Source: Erythroxylum novogranatense | Taxonomy: Eukaryota; Streptophyta; Magnoliopsida; Malpighiales; Erythroxylaceae | Assembly: GCA_029891385.1 (NCBI GenBank) | Contig: CM057230.1 | Location: 32,815,402 to 32,879,401, forward strand | DNA: 64,000 nucleotides | Reading direction: 5' to 3' | Shown: positions 11,471 to 23,030 of the stretch, one piece after another | Position numbering within the stretch: position 1 is the stretch's first letter | How the letters are laid out: the number at the start of each line of letters is the position of its first letter | Position numbers and translations under genes: made by a program | Notes under the pieces: model-generated | The model's database searches: none | What the model was told of the DNA's origin: nothing | Seen by the model: the letters and a program-made list of their open reading frames with translations, nothing else

Positions 11471-13228
11471 TTTTTGGAAGAAATAATGATTCATTAAAAA
11501 GCCTATAAGGGTAGTCAAAAGCTTATTACAAAGCTGAATTGTTAAAGATACAAGAGATAAAACAAAATAAATACTGTGCATGCTAAGCGTTGAGACTACT
11601 AGAATACAACATTATGATTAAACCAATTTTCATCTTCTTCTAGGAGAGGAGCTCAAGTTATGAATGGCTTTATAAGCAACTAGAATCTCTCTAATCCAAC
11701 AGCCAACTCTATGTTCTGAAGCTTATTTGTCAATTTCGATATTCCTGAAAGTCTTTATATTCCTTTCTTTTCATATGGAATATACAGAGAAATTGAGGCT
11801 TACGTTTGGGCAGATTTGATCATTTCTCTCCCCCCCACCCCCCTTTTTTTATTGATTATTAGGATTTCACCCCAATTGCTATATGGGCAATCCAAATTCA
11901 TGAAATAAAGTATTCTAGCCCGAATGGAAAGTTGTTTTAGGTACCAGATTACAAAGGCAACAAATATGATCATTAGAACCCTTAAGGTTATGTTTGATTC
12001 GACGTAAGATTTTTAATAGAATGGAATGACTTATAATAGAATGGAATGTAAATAGATGTAATATCAGAAAATTGTTGTTTGGGAAAGATAGAAGGGTTTA
12101 TAATGTAATATAGTGAAATATTGCTTGTAAGAAGAGTTTATAATATGATATAGTGAAAAGTTGTTTATTATTTTACATTTCATACTAAACTCTCCAAATC
12201 AAAGACTTCTCATTTTTACTGTTTGGGATAGAATGATATGTAATATGAAACCCTCCTTTTTCATTCCATCACATTCCATTCCATCTCAAATGATAGAACA
12301 ATATTATATTTCATTCTATTCTATTAATAAACCCCCAACTAAATATCGCCTAAGCCTATCTTTTGTTTTTCATCTCCCTCTAGCAGCTAACCATGTGGTA
12401 AATGAAGCTTTAGGCATTAATAGCTTCAAGGCAAGAAAAAATGGAGAATTCCCTATTGCTTTTGGAGTTCCAGATTGCTTTCTCCTTCAAGTGAGGGTTT
12501 GGAAGGTAGGTAGGAAAGTATGGTAGCAATCTGTCCATACCTCTATCAATAGCAAGCCAAGTCCTTTTGGTCTGGAATCTCTAGCATGAATTAGAATTCT
12601 TGTTACTAGAGATGAGAGATCACATCTTGAGATTAGAGGACCTTGAGGAGACCAGTTATCAAACTAGAATCAAGAATCCTATCCATTTCTGATACGAATT
12701 CTAAAAAGTGAGTAAATAGTATGCCTTTTCCCAAGCCTAAGGATGAAAGGCCAAGATTGTTCTTTCTTTTAATTTAATTGCTAAAAACTATAATCCCTAA
12801 AATAAAATTCATTAGTCCACTTACTCTAAAGGGCTTCTTTGTCATTGAACAACATTCATATCTTCTTTGCCACTAAAATTGTTTGAATCAAGTTAATCGA
12901 GACAAATCCTAGACCTCCTTCCTTCTTTTTCCAGTATAGATCATCCCATTTAACTTTATAACCCAAAGATTGCCATATTTTCTAGAGTATAGGAAGTTTC
13001 TCATGCATTTTTCCATCTCCTTATTAATCTTCTTTGGCAAGAAAAGATGTGAGCTCCAACGAGAGTGTGTGTTGATCAACATAAAAACGATAAGCAGGAC
13101 CCTACCTAGTTGTAAGAGTGCTATATTATGCCAAGCATTGATTTTCCTCTTGAAAGTCTCCAGTAATAGAAGGCAATCATTAAGCTTAAGTTTTTTTTAG
13201 GAGATAGGAACCCCAAGATAGGCAACCG
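11470..13228 (-). pseudogene. LINE (L1-type) ORF2 remnant with 3' end
   Basis: A non-LTR retrotransposon fragment. Minus-strand translation of 13225-12850 gives YLGVPIS, then KLNDCLLLLETFKRKI, AWHNIALL, GRVLLI and LPKKINKEMEKCMRNFL, the well-known region after the RT domain of plant L1 ORF2. Further on, CCLCNLVPKTTFH near 11960-11900 fits the zinc-binding zf-RVT domain. A GAAATAATGATTCATTAA block near 11480 looks like the 3' tail. Multiple stops make it inactive. A MITE-like piece interrupts it, and its upstream part is cut off at 13228 where copia-2 begins. Confidence 0.7.
11983..12352. mobile_element. MITE-like element inside the LINE remnant
   Basis: The left end AGGTTATGTTTGATT (11985) and the reverse complement of the right end, AGGCGATATTTAGTT, form an imperfect terminal inverted repeat. 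The inner parts on both sides carry repeated AATGGAATG / CATTCCATT words. About 370 bp, no coding capacity. LINE zf-RVT-like sequence lies on its left and further LINE sequence on its right. The target duplication could not be fixed (TTA-like). Confidence 0.5.
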
Positions 13229-14934
13229 CTAGGATCCAATTGATATCTGCTCGTAATACTTAGAGCATATGATATATAAGGTATTGTAGATAACATAGCA
13301 TACATGATTGATTCTGTTGCATATAGGATCAAACTTATGCGAGTCCTCTCGTATTACGTCTTGGGATATAGATTTCGAGAGTTTTATTATATGAGTCATA
13401 AGAAGAAACCCTCTTTTGGAATGCTCCATGCTAAGCCTGTGTAGCACTTTATCTATGTATTTAGACTGTGAAAACCCTAGCAACCTCCTTCATCTATCTT
13501 TATAGATCTTTATTCCCAATATATAAGTTACTTCTCTAAGGTCTTTCGTGGAGAAATTTTGGGATAACTAAATTTTGACAGATTGCAAACTTGAGACATC
13601 ATTTCCTATTAGTAATATGTGATCCACATACAACACAAGGAATATGATAGCACTCCCACTATACACATATTTCATCTAAATTTTGTGAGAAACCAAACTC
13701 TTTGATTGTCGCATCAAATCGAATATTTTAACTCCTAGATGTTTGCTTCAATCCGTAAATAGATTTATGAAGCTTGCATACCTTTTCTCCATCTTTAGAT
13801 ATGAAGCCCTTAGGTCCTCGGCTAGGTTTTCATTTAGGAAAGTTGTCTTCACATCCATTTTCCATATCTCATATGAACAATGATCTCGAGTTCAAACAGT
13901 TGATCTGCGTCTGTTTGGGCATCATGAACCTCAACAAGTTCAACTTTGCTTCCACTTTCTCTCGTAGAAGAAACTCTTTCTTTAAAAAGATAGCCTACTT
14001 TGAGACAAACACCTTTTGCTCTAAAGCATTGTAAAACTGATATCTAATTGTTTACTTAGGATATTCTACAAACAGACAATTATCATATTTCACTTCAAGT
14101 TTGTCTGATTGAATTCGCTTCATGTAAGCCGGACAACCCAAACTTTCATATGAGAAAGATAGGGTTTTTTGTTTGTCTATATCTCATATGGAATAACATC
14201 AACTGCTTTTGAAGGGACTTTGTTTATCACATAAACAACAGTCTCGAGTGTATAACCCCAAAAAGATTTTAGTAGATCTGCTAAGCTCATCATTGACCTG
14301 ACCATGTCCAACAAGGTTCGGTTTCTCCTTTCAGCCATACCATTATATTGCGGTGTGTAAGGTGTAGTCCATTGGGATACAATCCCGTTATCCCTAAGAT
14401 AACTTTAAAACTCATTGTTCAAGTATTTACCACCTCAATCTAATTAAAATATCTTAACACTTTTACTAAGCTATTTCTCTACTTCATGTATAAATTGTTT
14501 AAACATTTCAATTGCTTCAGACTTGTATCTTATTAGATACACATACTCATATCGTGAATAATCATCGATAAAGATAATGAAGTACATAAAACCACCTCTG
14601 ACATGAATAGACATCGGAACACATACATCAGAATGTATTAGGTTTAATAACCTATTCGCTCGTTCACCCTTTCATTTAAAAGGTAATTTAGTCGTCTTGC
14701 CTAATAAGCAAGATTCACATGTGTCAAATGAATCATAATCAAATGACCCTAAGCCACCACTCCTGTACAGCTTAGGCATACGTCTCTCAGTTATATGGCC
14801 AAGTCGACTATGCCATAAGTAAGATTAGTTTAAGTTATCCCATAAAAATTAAAGGTCCTATAATATATTTTTCATCTCATACGTTATCCCATAAAAATAA
14901 CATATTTTTCATCTCATAAAAATTAAAGGTCTTA
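13229..14934 (-). pseudogene. copia-2 pol remnant (integrase and partial RT)
   Basis: Integrase sequence at about 14830-14000 aligns with copia-3 32430-31600. RT pieces at 13860-13229 include the KSIYGLKQ-like region, the YVDD-equivalent near 13620 and LGFSQSKYIDKVLHRLSMEHSKRG at 13480-13400. At about 13875 the sequence jumps from the RT block before the fingers to the linker after integrase, losing about 470 bp relative to copia-3 (31040-31510). Frames are broken and no product is expected. Confidence 0.8.
14930..14934. repeat. Target duplication of the gypsy element, left copy
   Basis: TCTTA immediately before the LTR, matching TCTTA at 26192-26196. Confidence 0.9.
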
Positions 14935-17900
14935 TGTTGGACCCCGTCTCTGAAGCCCAACATTCGGACCTATCCAGCGTAGAAGACCCACAACCGAACA
15001 TATATGCTAATCACAAATATGGAAAAATTTCACTTTATAAAAATTCAGGGTTAGCTCTTGATAAAAATGATCCCTCGGATCTCACGATTCCAACGCAACT
15101 GGAATCGCTCAATTCGGGTTAGGAATGAAGGTGTTATGGTTAAAACACTATCTCAAAGAAAACAATCAAAACTGAGCACTACCAACTTCGGGTAAGCATT
15201 TGAAAATCTTAAAGGCTTAATCACTGATTGGTCTCTTCATAAAACTTGTAGGTTTATGCCTCTAGTTTAATTTAAAACAAGAATCGCTTTGATCGGAGCT
15301 CTATAGCTAAAGATATTTTAAAAATTCTGAAGCATAATCAGCCCTTATCAACTGATCGCCATGCTTCGTTTCAAACCACCATTTTCAATTTGAAAGAAAA
15401 TCTGATAAGTCCAGTGTAGAAAGGTAGAAAAATCTTTTAGAAATCCAATGCTTCGAGAATGAGGTCGATCGAGGTCTGTGCAAAAGTTATGGCCAAAAGA
15501 AGGAAGAGGGTCGTAAGACAAAAGCAGCACAATAAAATGAGACGAAGATAGCGTCATCCTTAGCAAAAAATCAGACGGAGATGATGTCATCCTCAGCAAA
15601 AATCAGACGGAGATGAACAGTAACATCGTCGATTTTGCTCTGATAGAATATCGTCTGGTTTTGCTCTGATGCATCGTCTGGTTTTTGCTTCTGATGAATC
15701 GTCTGGTTTTTTGCTCTGATGCATCGTCTGGTTTTTTTTGCTGATGCATCGTCTGGTTTTTGCTACGATTGCATCGTCTGGTTTTGCTCTGATTGCATCG
15801 TCTGGTTTTTGCTCTGATGCATCGTCTGGTTTTTGCTACTGATTGCATCGTCGGTTTTTTGCTTCTGATTGCATCGTCTGGTTTTTTGCTCTGATTGCAT
15901 CGTCGGTTTTTTTCTGATTGCATCATCTGGTTTTGCTACGATTGCATCGTCTGGGTTTTGCTACTGATGCATCGTCTGGTTTTTGCTCTGATTGCATCGT
16001 CTGGTTTTTGCTACAAATGCATCGTCGGTTTTTGCTCTGATGTATCGTCTGGTTTTTGCTTCTGATGCAGCTCCACTTGCAAAGGTCATAACTTTCCATT
16101 CGAACTCCAAATTTAACAAAATTGGTGTCTATTTTATAGAGAAAGAAAGATCTACATTTTCATGAAGATCACTGACCCAAATTCCAACTCTATAAGGGTC
16201 AAAATGGTCACAAAGGTTCTGTCTAAAATCTGTCATTTGACAACACATACATTTAATTCTAACCACTCACACCTACCATTTTAATCCCTCATAAATAGCT
16301 TATAAACATCTTAGAAGAACCCTACAGCTCGCCTATCACTCTCAAGGAGTCATAAAGCTCCCATACAATCCTCTAACAACACGAAATATCAGAAAATGCA
16401 ACATACCGAATTTACAAAACTTTTACAACTCCTAACCTTGGAAATTTTCCAGCAAGCTCTTTCAAGGCAAAAACCCAGCAGACACCCAACAAAAATCTCC
16501 AAACTTAAAAGAATGGTACACATGCTTCACACATAGGTCACAAATCAACAAAAACATATAATGAAGAGAGTACTAGAGCTCTCATTCTCTTTTCCAATCA
16601 TAAGAAAGATTCATGCATAGCTTTGGTTACATATTGGCATATTCATCAAAATCAAGTACAAAACACAAAAGATGAGATGCTCAATGATCAATATGCTTAC
16701 AAAGCTATTCCAAAAGCTAGTTATTAACTTAATACAAAAGTTCCTAAGTTCTTGGAGTGATGTCGATGCCTTGCAAGGTTCGACTCTCAACTTAAATTTT
16801 CACCTGAGGAGGGAGAATGGGGTGAGCTAACACGGCTCAGTGGCTAACAAATTTATAGCCATCACATAATGAGCCACACACACACAATTAATAATCCAAA
16901 GCATTAGCAATTACATAATATGCTGAAATACTCAACTCATCACATAAATCATAATATGGAATCCTCTTGCAATTGAAACACATATTATGCATCATAAACA
17001 CAAATAAATGATGAAATGCACACATTTGGCTCGAGAGTTCCATAAACATGACGAAAACCGAAGTTTACCGTAAACACGACGAGTCCAGTTTTCGGATCTC
17101 GTGGGCCACAAGCGGGCTGCCGGGAGAAGGCAAAAAGGGGTCAACGTGCACGTGACTTTACGATAGAGGTTCTCTCTCGCCCAAACACAACAAATTATGT
17201 TCACATATTCATACGTAAAGTAGCATTTTATGCTTCTTTTATTCTTTCAAATCATCAAAGTTCCATTCTTTTCTTTCAAATCATATGAATACACTTTCAA
17301 TATGCTTATAATATAACAAAGATAGCACACATAGGGCATTTGCCCACCACGTAACAACTATAAACATGTTACCCACCTATAAATTGAAATCCGGATTCAC
17401 GATTGCTCTTCCTCTCTCTCTTGAGTGAGGTTTCCTTGGTTCCCTTCAATAAAACACATTTCGAAACTCATTGGAAAAGTCGAAACATTCAAGAATCGAT
17501 AAATCGATAACGAAGTCTTAAACCTAACCTACCCATAGCCCATTTAAGCTAAAACAACCAACCCTAACTTCGGAATCACAAAACCACTCATCTCTTCTTT
17601 CTTTCTTCATTCCTACACAAACCCTAACCTTCATTTCATCCCATTTCTTGAATCTAACTCAAAGGAAGATAGATACTTACCTTAAGCTCTTGATTTCTCT
17701 TCTTTTTCTCCTTCTTTATTCTTCTCCACAAGCCTCCCACGATTTTCTCTCTTCCTTTCTTCCTTGGCTAGCTCACGTTTTTTTCTTCTCTTCTCCTCTC
17801 CTTTGGATTCTACGACACTCTCTCTTCTCCTCCTCTTCCTTTAACTCTTCTTTAATTCCTTTAATTCATCCTACACCAAAACTACATAGTTTTGGCTTTC

Positions 17901-18170
17901 CCCTTACATAAAGGCTTTTGGGCCTCCACCTCCCAAGGCCTACTTCCACCAAACCCACTTATTATTAATCCTCCTTCTACTTAATCCATTTACCTAAGCC
18001 CATACTTTCCATTTAATTTCTAACTTCTAATTTCCAAGCCCAACATAAAAATATTTACATAAACACATAATTAAATCAATTAAGACAAAATAAAATAATT
18101 AACGAATAAATCCATAAATAAATAATTAATTAATTCAAATAAAATAAAATAAAAATTTTGGGGCCCAACA
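14935..18170 (-). repeat. Gypsy 3' LTR (3236 bp)
   Basis: Begins TGTTGGACCCC and ends GGGGCCCAACA, with short inverted ends. It aligns along its whole length with 23031-26191. It contains a 24-26 bp minisatellite at 15622-16068. The open frames inside it are not genes. Confidence 0.92.
15622..16068. repeat. LTR minisatellite, left copy
   Basis: About 17-18 units of a 21-27 bp repeat around the consensus GCATCGTCTGGTTTTTGCTC. Units vary in the length of the T run and between CGTCTGG and CGTCGG. Read on the minus strand it yields a 107-codon periodic open frame (15926-15603) that is not a gene. Confidence 0.9.
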
Positions 18171-18183
18171 ATTCTCCCTCCTA
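18171..18183 (-). other. Gypsy polypurine tract
   Basis: On the minus strand the sequence reads AGGAGGGAGAAT directly before the 3' LTR. This is the expected plus-strand primer position for reverse transcription. Confidence 0.7.
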
Positions 18184-18189
18184 ATAAAT

Positions 18190-19122
18190 TTAGTCCTCGA
18201 AATTCTTACCGAGTCCATGAAGAGGTAGGGATACTTCTCCTCATGGCTTCTAAGGGTTCCCAGTAGCCTCCTCGGTCGAATGGTTCCTCCACAAGACCTT
18301 AACCACTTCACAATCTTATTCCTTAGCACTTTTCCTTTGAATCTAAGATCTCCTTGGTTGCTCCTCATAACTCAAATCCTCTCTCAATGAACTTCGAAGG
18401 TTGAACTATATCTGAAGGATCAGACCTATATCTCCTCGGCATCGACACATGGAATACATTATGAATCTTAGACAACTCCGATGGCAAATCTAACTTATAA
18501 GCCAAAGGCCCAATCCTCTCAATGATCTCGTATGGGCCTATATACCTCGGGCTAAGCTTACCTTTCTTACCAAACCTCAAACGCCTTTCCATGGAGAAGC
18601 TCTAAGAAACACCTTCTCACCCACTTCAAATTCCATCTCTTTCCTATGGGCATCCGAATAGCTCTTCATCCGATCTTGGTGCCTTAAGCCTCTGCGTCAC
18701 TAGCTTTATCTTATCAAGCTGTGACTGTACTAACTCAGCCCCTGAGCTTTCTTTCACCTTCCTCATCCCAAAATATAGGAGTTTACATCTCCTACCATAC
18801 AAGGCTTCATAAAGCGCCATCTGAATTCAGTGATAGGAATTGTTGTGGCGAATTCAATCAAAGGTAGGTGATCATCCCACGAACCTTTGAAATCTAAAGC
18901 ACAAGCCCTCAGCATTGCCTCCAAAGTCCGAATGGTCCTCTCCAACTGTCCATCGGTCTGCGGATGGAAAGCTGTACTAAAATGCAATCGAGTCCCCAAA
19001 GCCTCCTGCAAACTCTCCCAAAATCTGGAGGTAAACCTAGGATCCCTATCAGACACTATCGAACTCGGAATCCCATGAAGTCTGATCACCTCATCCACAT
19101 ACTTCTTAGCCAAAATATTCAA
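18190..19122 (-). pseudogene. Gypsy integrase C-terminal half with GPY/F and chromodomain remnant
   Basis: Continuation of Pol in broken frames. The segment 19122-18763 carries the second half of the integrase core (VSDRDPRFTSRFW with its catalytic Asp, then HPQTDGQLERT with the catalytic Glu). The segment 18592-18365 has the GPY/F motif (YIGPYEIIERIGPLAYKL) and the conserved IHNVFHVS. From 18368 to 18190 shifting frames give KVLRNKIVK and EKYPYLF, typical of the chromodomain tail that guides chromoviruses to modified histones. At least two frameshifts interrupt this stretch. Confidence 0.85.
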
Positions 19123-20288
19123 AGAATCATCGGCGAATCGGCAAAAGTGAGTGACTTAGTCAACCTATCCACAATCACCCATATAGCGTCATGCTTCCGG
19201 CTAGATCTCGGCAATCCCATCAGAAAATCCATAGTTATCTTTTCCCATTTCCACTCCGGAATAGGCAAGGGATTAAGCTTGCCTGAAGGTGCTTGGTGTT
19301 CAGCTTTAACTTGCTGGCACACCAAACATCTTTTAGCATACTCTGCTACATCTTTCCTCATTCCTTTCCACCAGAAATGCTCTTTCAAATTTCGATACAT
19401 CTTAGAACTCCCTGGATGCATTGCATAAGGAGCATTATGCGCCTCATCAAGAATTTCATCCCTCAACTCTAACTTGCCCGGAACACACAATCTACTACCC
19501 ACAACCATCAATCCATCTTCCTTTACCTCTACATTAGATGGCTTTCCATTCTTTATCTCTTCCCTAAGCTTACTCAAGTACTCATCCTGATCCTGAAATT
19601 CCTTGATCTTCTCCTTCAGCACTGGCCTCACCCTGAAACTTGCCAAAATACACTCAGGCCCATCTTGCCTCAACATCACATCAAGTCTAGCTAAATCCTT
19701 CAGCAAAGGAAGGTACACTGTCTCCACATGTGCCATGGTGGACTTTCTACTCAATGCATCAGCTACAACATTAGCTTTCCCCGGATGGTAGTCTATCACC
19801 AAGTCATAATCTTTTAGCAACTCTAACCATCGCCTCTGCCTCAAATTCAGCTCTTTTTGGGTCAACAAGTATTTAAGGCTCTTATGATCTGTAAATATCC
19901 TAGTGGTAACTCCATACAGATAATGTCTCCAAATCTTCAATGCAAAGATTATAGCAGCCAACTCCAAGTCATGGATCGGATAGTTCATCTCATAAGGCTT
20001 CAACTGCCTAGAGGCATAAGCAATCACTTTCTCTCCTTGCATCAATACACACCCTAAACCCTTCCTGGAGGCATCACTGTACATAATGTACCCATCATTA
20101 CCAGAAGGCAATGTCAGAATTGGTGCGGTGGTAAGCCGCTTCTTCAACTCCTCGAAACTACCCTGGCACTCCTCAGTCCATTCAAATTTTTTATTCTTCC
20201 TTGTCAACTTGGAAAGTGGAGCAGCTATCAAGGAAAAGCCCTCCACAAACCTCCTGTAATATCCAGCTAATCCCAAGAAACTTCTCAC
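19119..20288 (-). CDS. Gypsy RT C-terminus, RNase H and integrase N-terminal half
   Basis: A 389-codon open part of Pol. It opens with [17 protein letters not shown] at the end of the RT thumb/connection, then RNase H with its catalytic Asp ([10 protein letters not shown]), Glu ([11 protein letters not shown]) and Asp ([10 protein letters not shown]), and the ADALSR end. The integrase zinc finger follows ([11 protein letters not shown], then [11 protein letters not shown]) and the first part of the core with the first catalytic Asp ([10 protein letters not shown]). The next half of integrase continues in another frame. The first Met is internal to Pol and not a true start. As a polyprotein piece it would not be made on its own. 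Confidence 0.88.
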   Translation of the reverse strand: MRSFLGLAGYYRRFVEGFSLIAAPLSKLTRKNKKFEWTEECQGSFEELKKRLTTAPILTLPSGNDGYIMYSDASRKGLGCVLMQGEKVIAYASRQLKPYEMNYPIHDLELAAIIFALKIWRHYLYGVTTRIFTDHKSLKYLLTQKELNLRQRRWLELLKDYDLVIDYHPGKANVVADALSRKSTMAHVETVYLPLLKDLARLDVMLRQDGPECILASFRVRPVLKEKIKEFQDQDEYLSKLREEIKNGKPSNVEVKEDGLMVVGSRLCVPGKLELRDEILDEAHNAPYAMHPGSSKMYRNLKEHFWWKGMRKDVAEYAKRCLVCQQVKAEHQAPSGKLNPLPIPEWKWEKITMDFLMGLPRSSRKHDAIWVIVDRLTKSLTFADSPMIL

Positions 20289-21744
20289 TTCAGCTACATT
20301 CTTTGGCGCTTCCTATTTAACCACAGCTTCTATCTTTTGTGGATCCACATGCACTCCTTGCTCAGAGATCACATGCCCCAAAAATACCACTTCCCTTAGC
20401 CAAAATTCGCATTTATCGAATTTGGCATACAGCTCATTCTTCCTCAATGTCTCCAAGGCAACCATCAAATGATCCTCATGCTCCTCATCACTCTTAGAAT
20501 AGACCAATATATCATCAATAAAGACGATGATAAATTGATCTAAGAAGGACTCAAGACTCTATTCATCAAATCCATAAAGACTGCAGGAGCATTCGTTAAC
20601 CCGAAAGGCATAACCAAAAACTCAAAGTGGCCATACCTCGTCCTAAAGCGATCTTTGACACATCGGTCTCCTTAATCCTCAATCGATGATAACCCGACCT
20701 CAAGTCTATCTTGGAAAAGACTCTCGCCTTGCAATCGATCAAACAAATCATCTATCGCTGGAGCGGATATACATTCTTAACGGTGGCATGATTCAACTTC
20801 CTATAATCCACACACATCCGCAACGACCCATCTTTCTTCTTCACAAAAGAACCGGAGCTCCCAGGCGAAGAACTCGGTCTAACATAACCCTTCTCTAAAA
20901 GATCCTCTAGCGCTCCTTAAGCTCCTTCAATTCCGTCGGAGCCATCCGATAAGGCGGAATTGAGATCGGCAGAAGTGCTGAATGAAGCTCGATGGAAACT
21001 CAATTTCCCTAGGAGGAGGTAGTCTGGCAATTCCTCGGGAAGACATCCGGAATTCCACGACTCTTGGAATGTCTTCCAACCTCCCTCTATCTGCCTCCAT
21101 ATCTAGCACATAAGCCAAAAGGCCTCACACCCTTGCTCATCATTCTCTCTCGCCATCATATTTGAAATAACCCGAGGTGGACTGACTTTTCTATCTCCCA
21201 TGAGTATCACTTTTTTCGCTATCCTCTAGCTCAAACTCCACTGTCTTACATTTACAATCTAAAGTAACATGATACCTCTCTAATGTGTCCATACCTAGGA
21301 TCACATCCAATCCTCCCATCTTCAAAGGCATCGGATCCACCACCAATTTTCCTCCACTAATCTCTATCTCACAATCTCTATATACTTGGTCGATAATAAT
21401 ATATTGGCGATTGAGTACTCACCATCGCGGAGTATCCAATGGGCTCAAACTCCTCCTAGATATAGTCTGCACCAAGACACAAAGGAATGGGTAGAACCGA
21501 GTCAATCATAGCAAGCACATAATCATCAAGCAGTTTAACCATACCCGCCACAACTTTCAGCGCGGTCTCGCCTCCTCTCGAGTCATGGCAAACACTGGTT
21601 GGAACTTGCCCTCTGGATCTGTCGGAGGATAAGCTCTCTTAGGACCTCCAGAGCTACCCACTTCATCACCGCTTTACGAGCCTTGCCTCTGTCCTTCAGA
21701 GGGTGCATCCGAGATCCCTCTCTCTGTCCGGCTTGGGATAAAAC
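20289..21744 (-). pseudogene. Gypsy protease and reverse transcriptase, frameshifted
   Basis: Translation in several minus frames recovers a protease-like end (GGLDVILGMDTLERYHVTLD near 21330-21270). RT pieces follow: [20 protein letters not shown] (about 20850-20790), KIDLRSGYH, then [10 protein letters not shown] with the catalytic Asp pair near 20530-20500, and KFDKCEFWL and FLGHVIS at 20507-20313. Frame changes and stops occur about every 100-300 bp. The order and spacing match a Ty3/gypsy Pol, so most breaks are small indels rather than deletions. Confidence 0.85.
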
Positions 21745-22840
21745 TTAGCGATATGCCCTTCCGCCCTGATTGAAGCATGCTCCTGTCAATCTGCGACATT
21801 CTCCTCTATGGAGATATCCACAGTGCTCACACTTAGGAAGGGGTGGTCTCTCCCCCTCTCCTCTTCTACCGCCGCCCACCGTTGAGACTTGGTGGGAAAC
21901 GGAAGAAGTCCTCATCGGTCTAGGCCGGCTCCCACCGGTACTCCTCTCCTCAGACTGTACAGGAAAGGCTCTAGCACTTCTCTCAGGCATAGAAGTACCA
22001 CCTCCCCTCCTGAACTGCTCTCTTCCCTTCCTCTTCCTGTTAATTGCACTCTTGATGTTCTCGAGGTTCTCAACCCTCAGCGCTGCTTCAACCAACTGCT
22101 GCAAGTCACAGAAGTTCTGTACTATCACCTTCTCTCTGATAGCCAGGTGCAAACCCGACTCAAATCGACGGCACTTAGCAGCCTCACTCAGCCTCATCTC
22201 TGCAGCATATCTAGCCAACTGTGTGAACCGGACTTTCGTATTCTTGTTGTCATCTCCCTACAGGTAAGGCTTAGGAACTCCCTCTGCTTCTGCTGAATGT
22301 ACACTTCAGACAGATACTTCTTCCTGAAGACAGTCAGGAAGTCTCCCCATGTCAATCCCACTGGTCTCAACTGACTCCCTGGCACAGTCTCCCACCAGTG
22401 CAAAGCATCACCCTGAAGCAGACTGGCAGCATAGACTACCCTCTCATCATCCTCGACTCCTCCATCGATCCGGCCTCTCTCGGTCTTCCTCAACCGGTCT
22501 CGGCTTCCTCGGGATCCGTGGTCCGTGGAAGTCCACCTCCGTGCTTCCTTAGCTTATCAAACTGTCTTCCCCTCTTGGTGGGTGAATCGGAAGCTTGTGG
22601 CATTTGCCCATGCTTTGAACAAAGCTTGGGTAAATGCAGAGCGACTGGGTCTAACATAGGCACTTGCTCAGACAGACTAGGTGACTGCTGAGTCTGTGAA
22701 CGAAGAGGCTCACTACCCTGCCCTAGAGGGGCCTCTGCCACTCCTGGGGCTACAGACTCATCCGTGCTCTCCTCGCTCGGCGGAGAGTCAGGTGCAATTG
22801 AACCTTGCAAAACTCCTCGTGTCCTTCGATGAGGTGGCAT
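21745..22840 (-). pseudogene. Gypsy gag, frameshifted
   Basis: Capsid and nucleocapsid precursor. The likely start is the ATG at 22840 (MPPHRRTRG), 173 bases inside the PBS. The N-terminal part is Pro/Ser/Glu-rich and low in complexity. The retrotransposon Gag domain spans the frames 22493-22194 (YAASLLQGDALHWWE, LTWGDFLTVFRKKYL) and 22218-21745 (RYAAEMRLSEAAKCRRFESG). It is followed by an Arg/Gly-rich stretch and a zinc-knuckle-like CEHCGYLHRGEC, then a CFNQGG piece of a second knuckle. Frame changes near 22490 and 22200 are short indels. Confidence 0.87.
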
Positions 22841-23013
22841 CGTACTCCTTCAATGAAAATACTAGTGATTAGCTACAATTCGTTTTTAAGCTTAGTCCCT
22901 ATATGTATGCATGATATGCATGTCATGTAATGCAAACAATCAATTCATAAAATAAACATTTAATCACATACAATGTTCCCTACTATACATTTTAAGCCTA
23001 GGAGTAAGCCTAA

Positions 23014-23025
23014 GCTCTGATACCA
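23014..23025 (-). other. Gypsy primer-binding site (initiator Met tRNA)
   Basis: The plus strand reads GCTCTGATACCA, so the minus strand is TGGTATCAGAGC, complementary to the 3' end of plant initiator-Met tRNA. It lies five bases inside the 5' LTR. Confidence 0.9.
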
Positions 23026-23030
23026 AACAA

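Noticed and set aside
15622..16068. CRISPR-like array
   Set aside because: Units are contiguous 21-27 bp repeats without unique spacers, in a plant LTR, so this is a minisatellite.
21770..22872. Long plus-strand frames of 60-165 codons
   Set aside because: They are antisense to the gypsy gag, whose minus-strand product is recognisable. They are shadows caused by the higher GC content.
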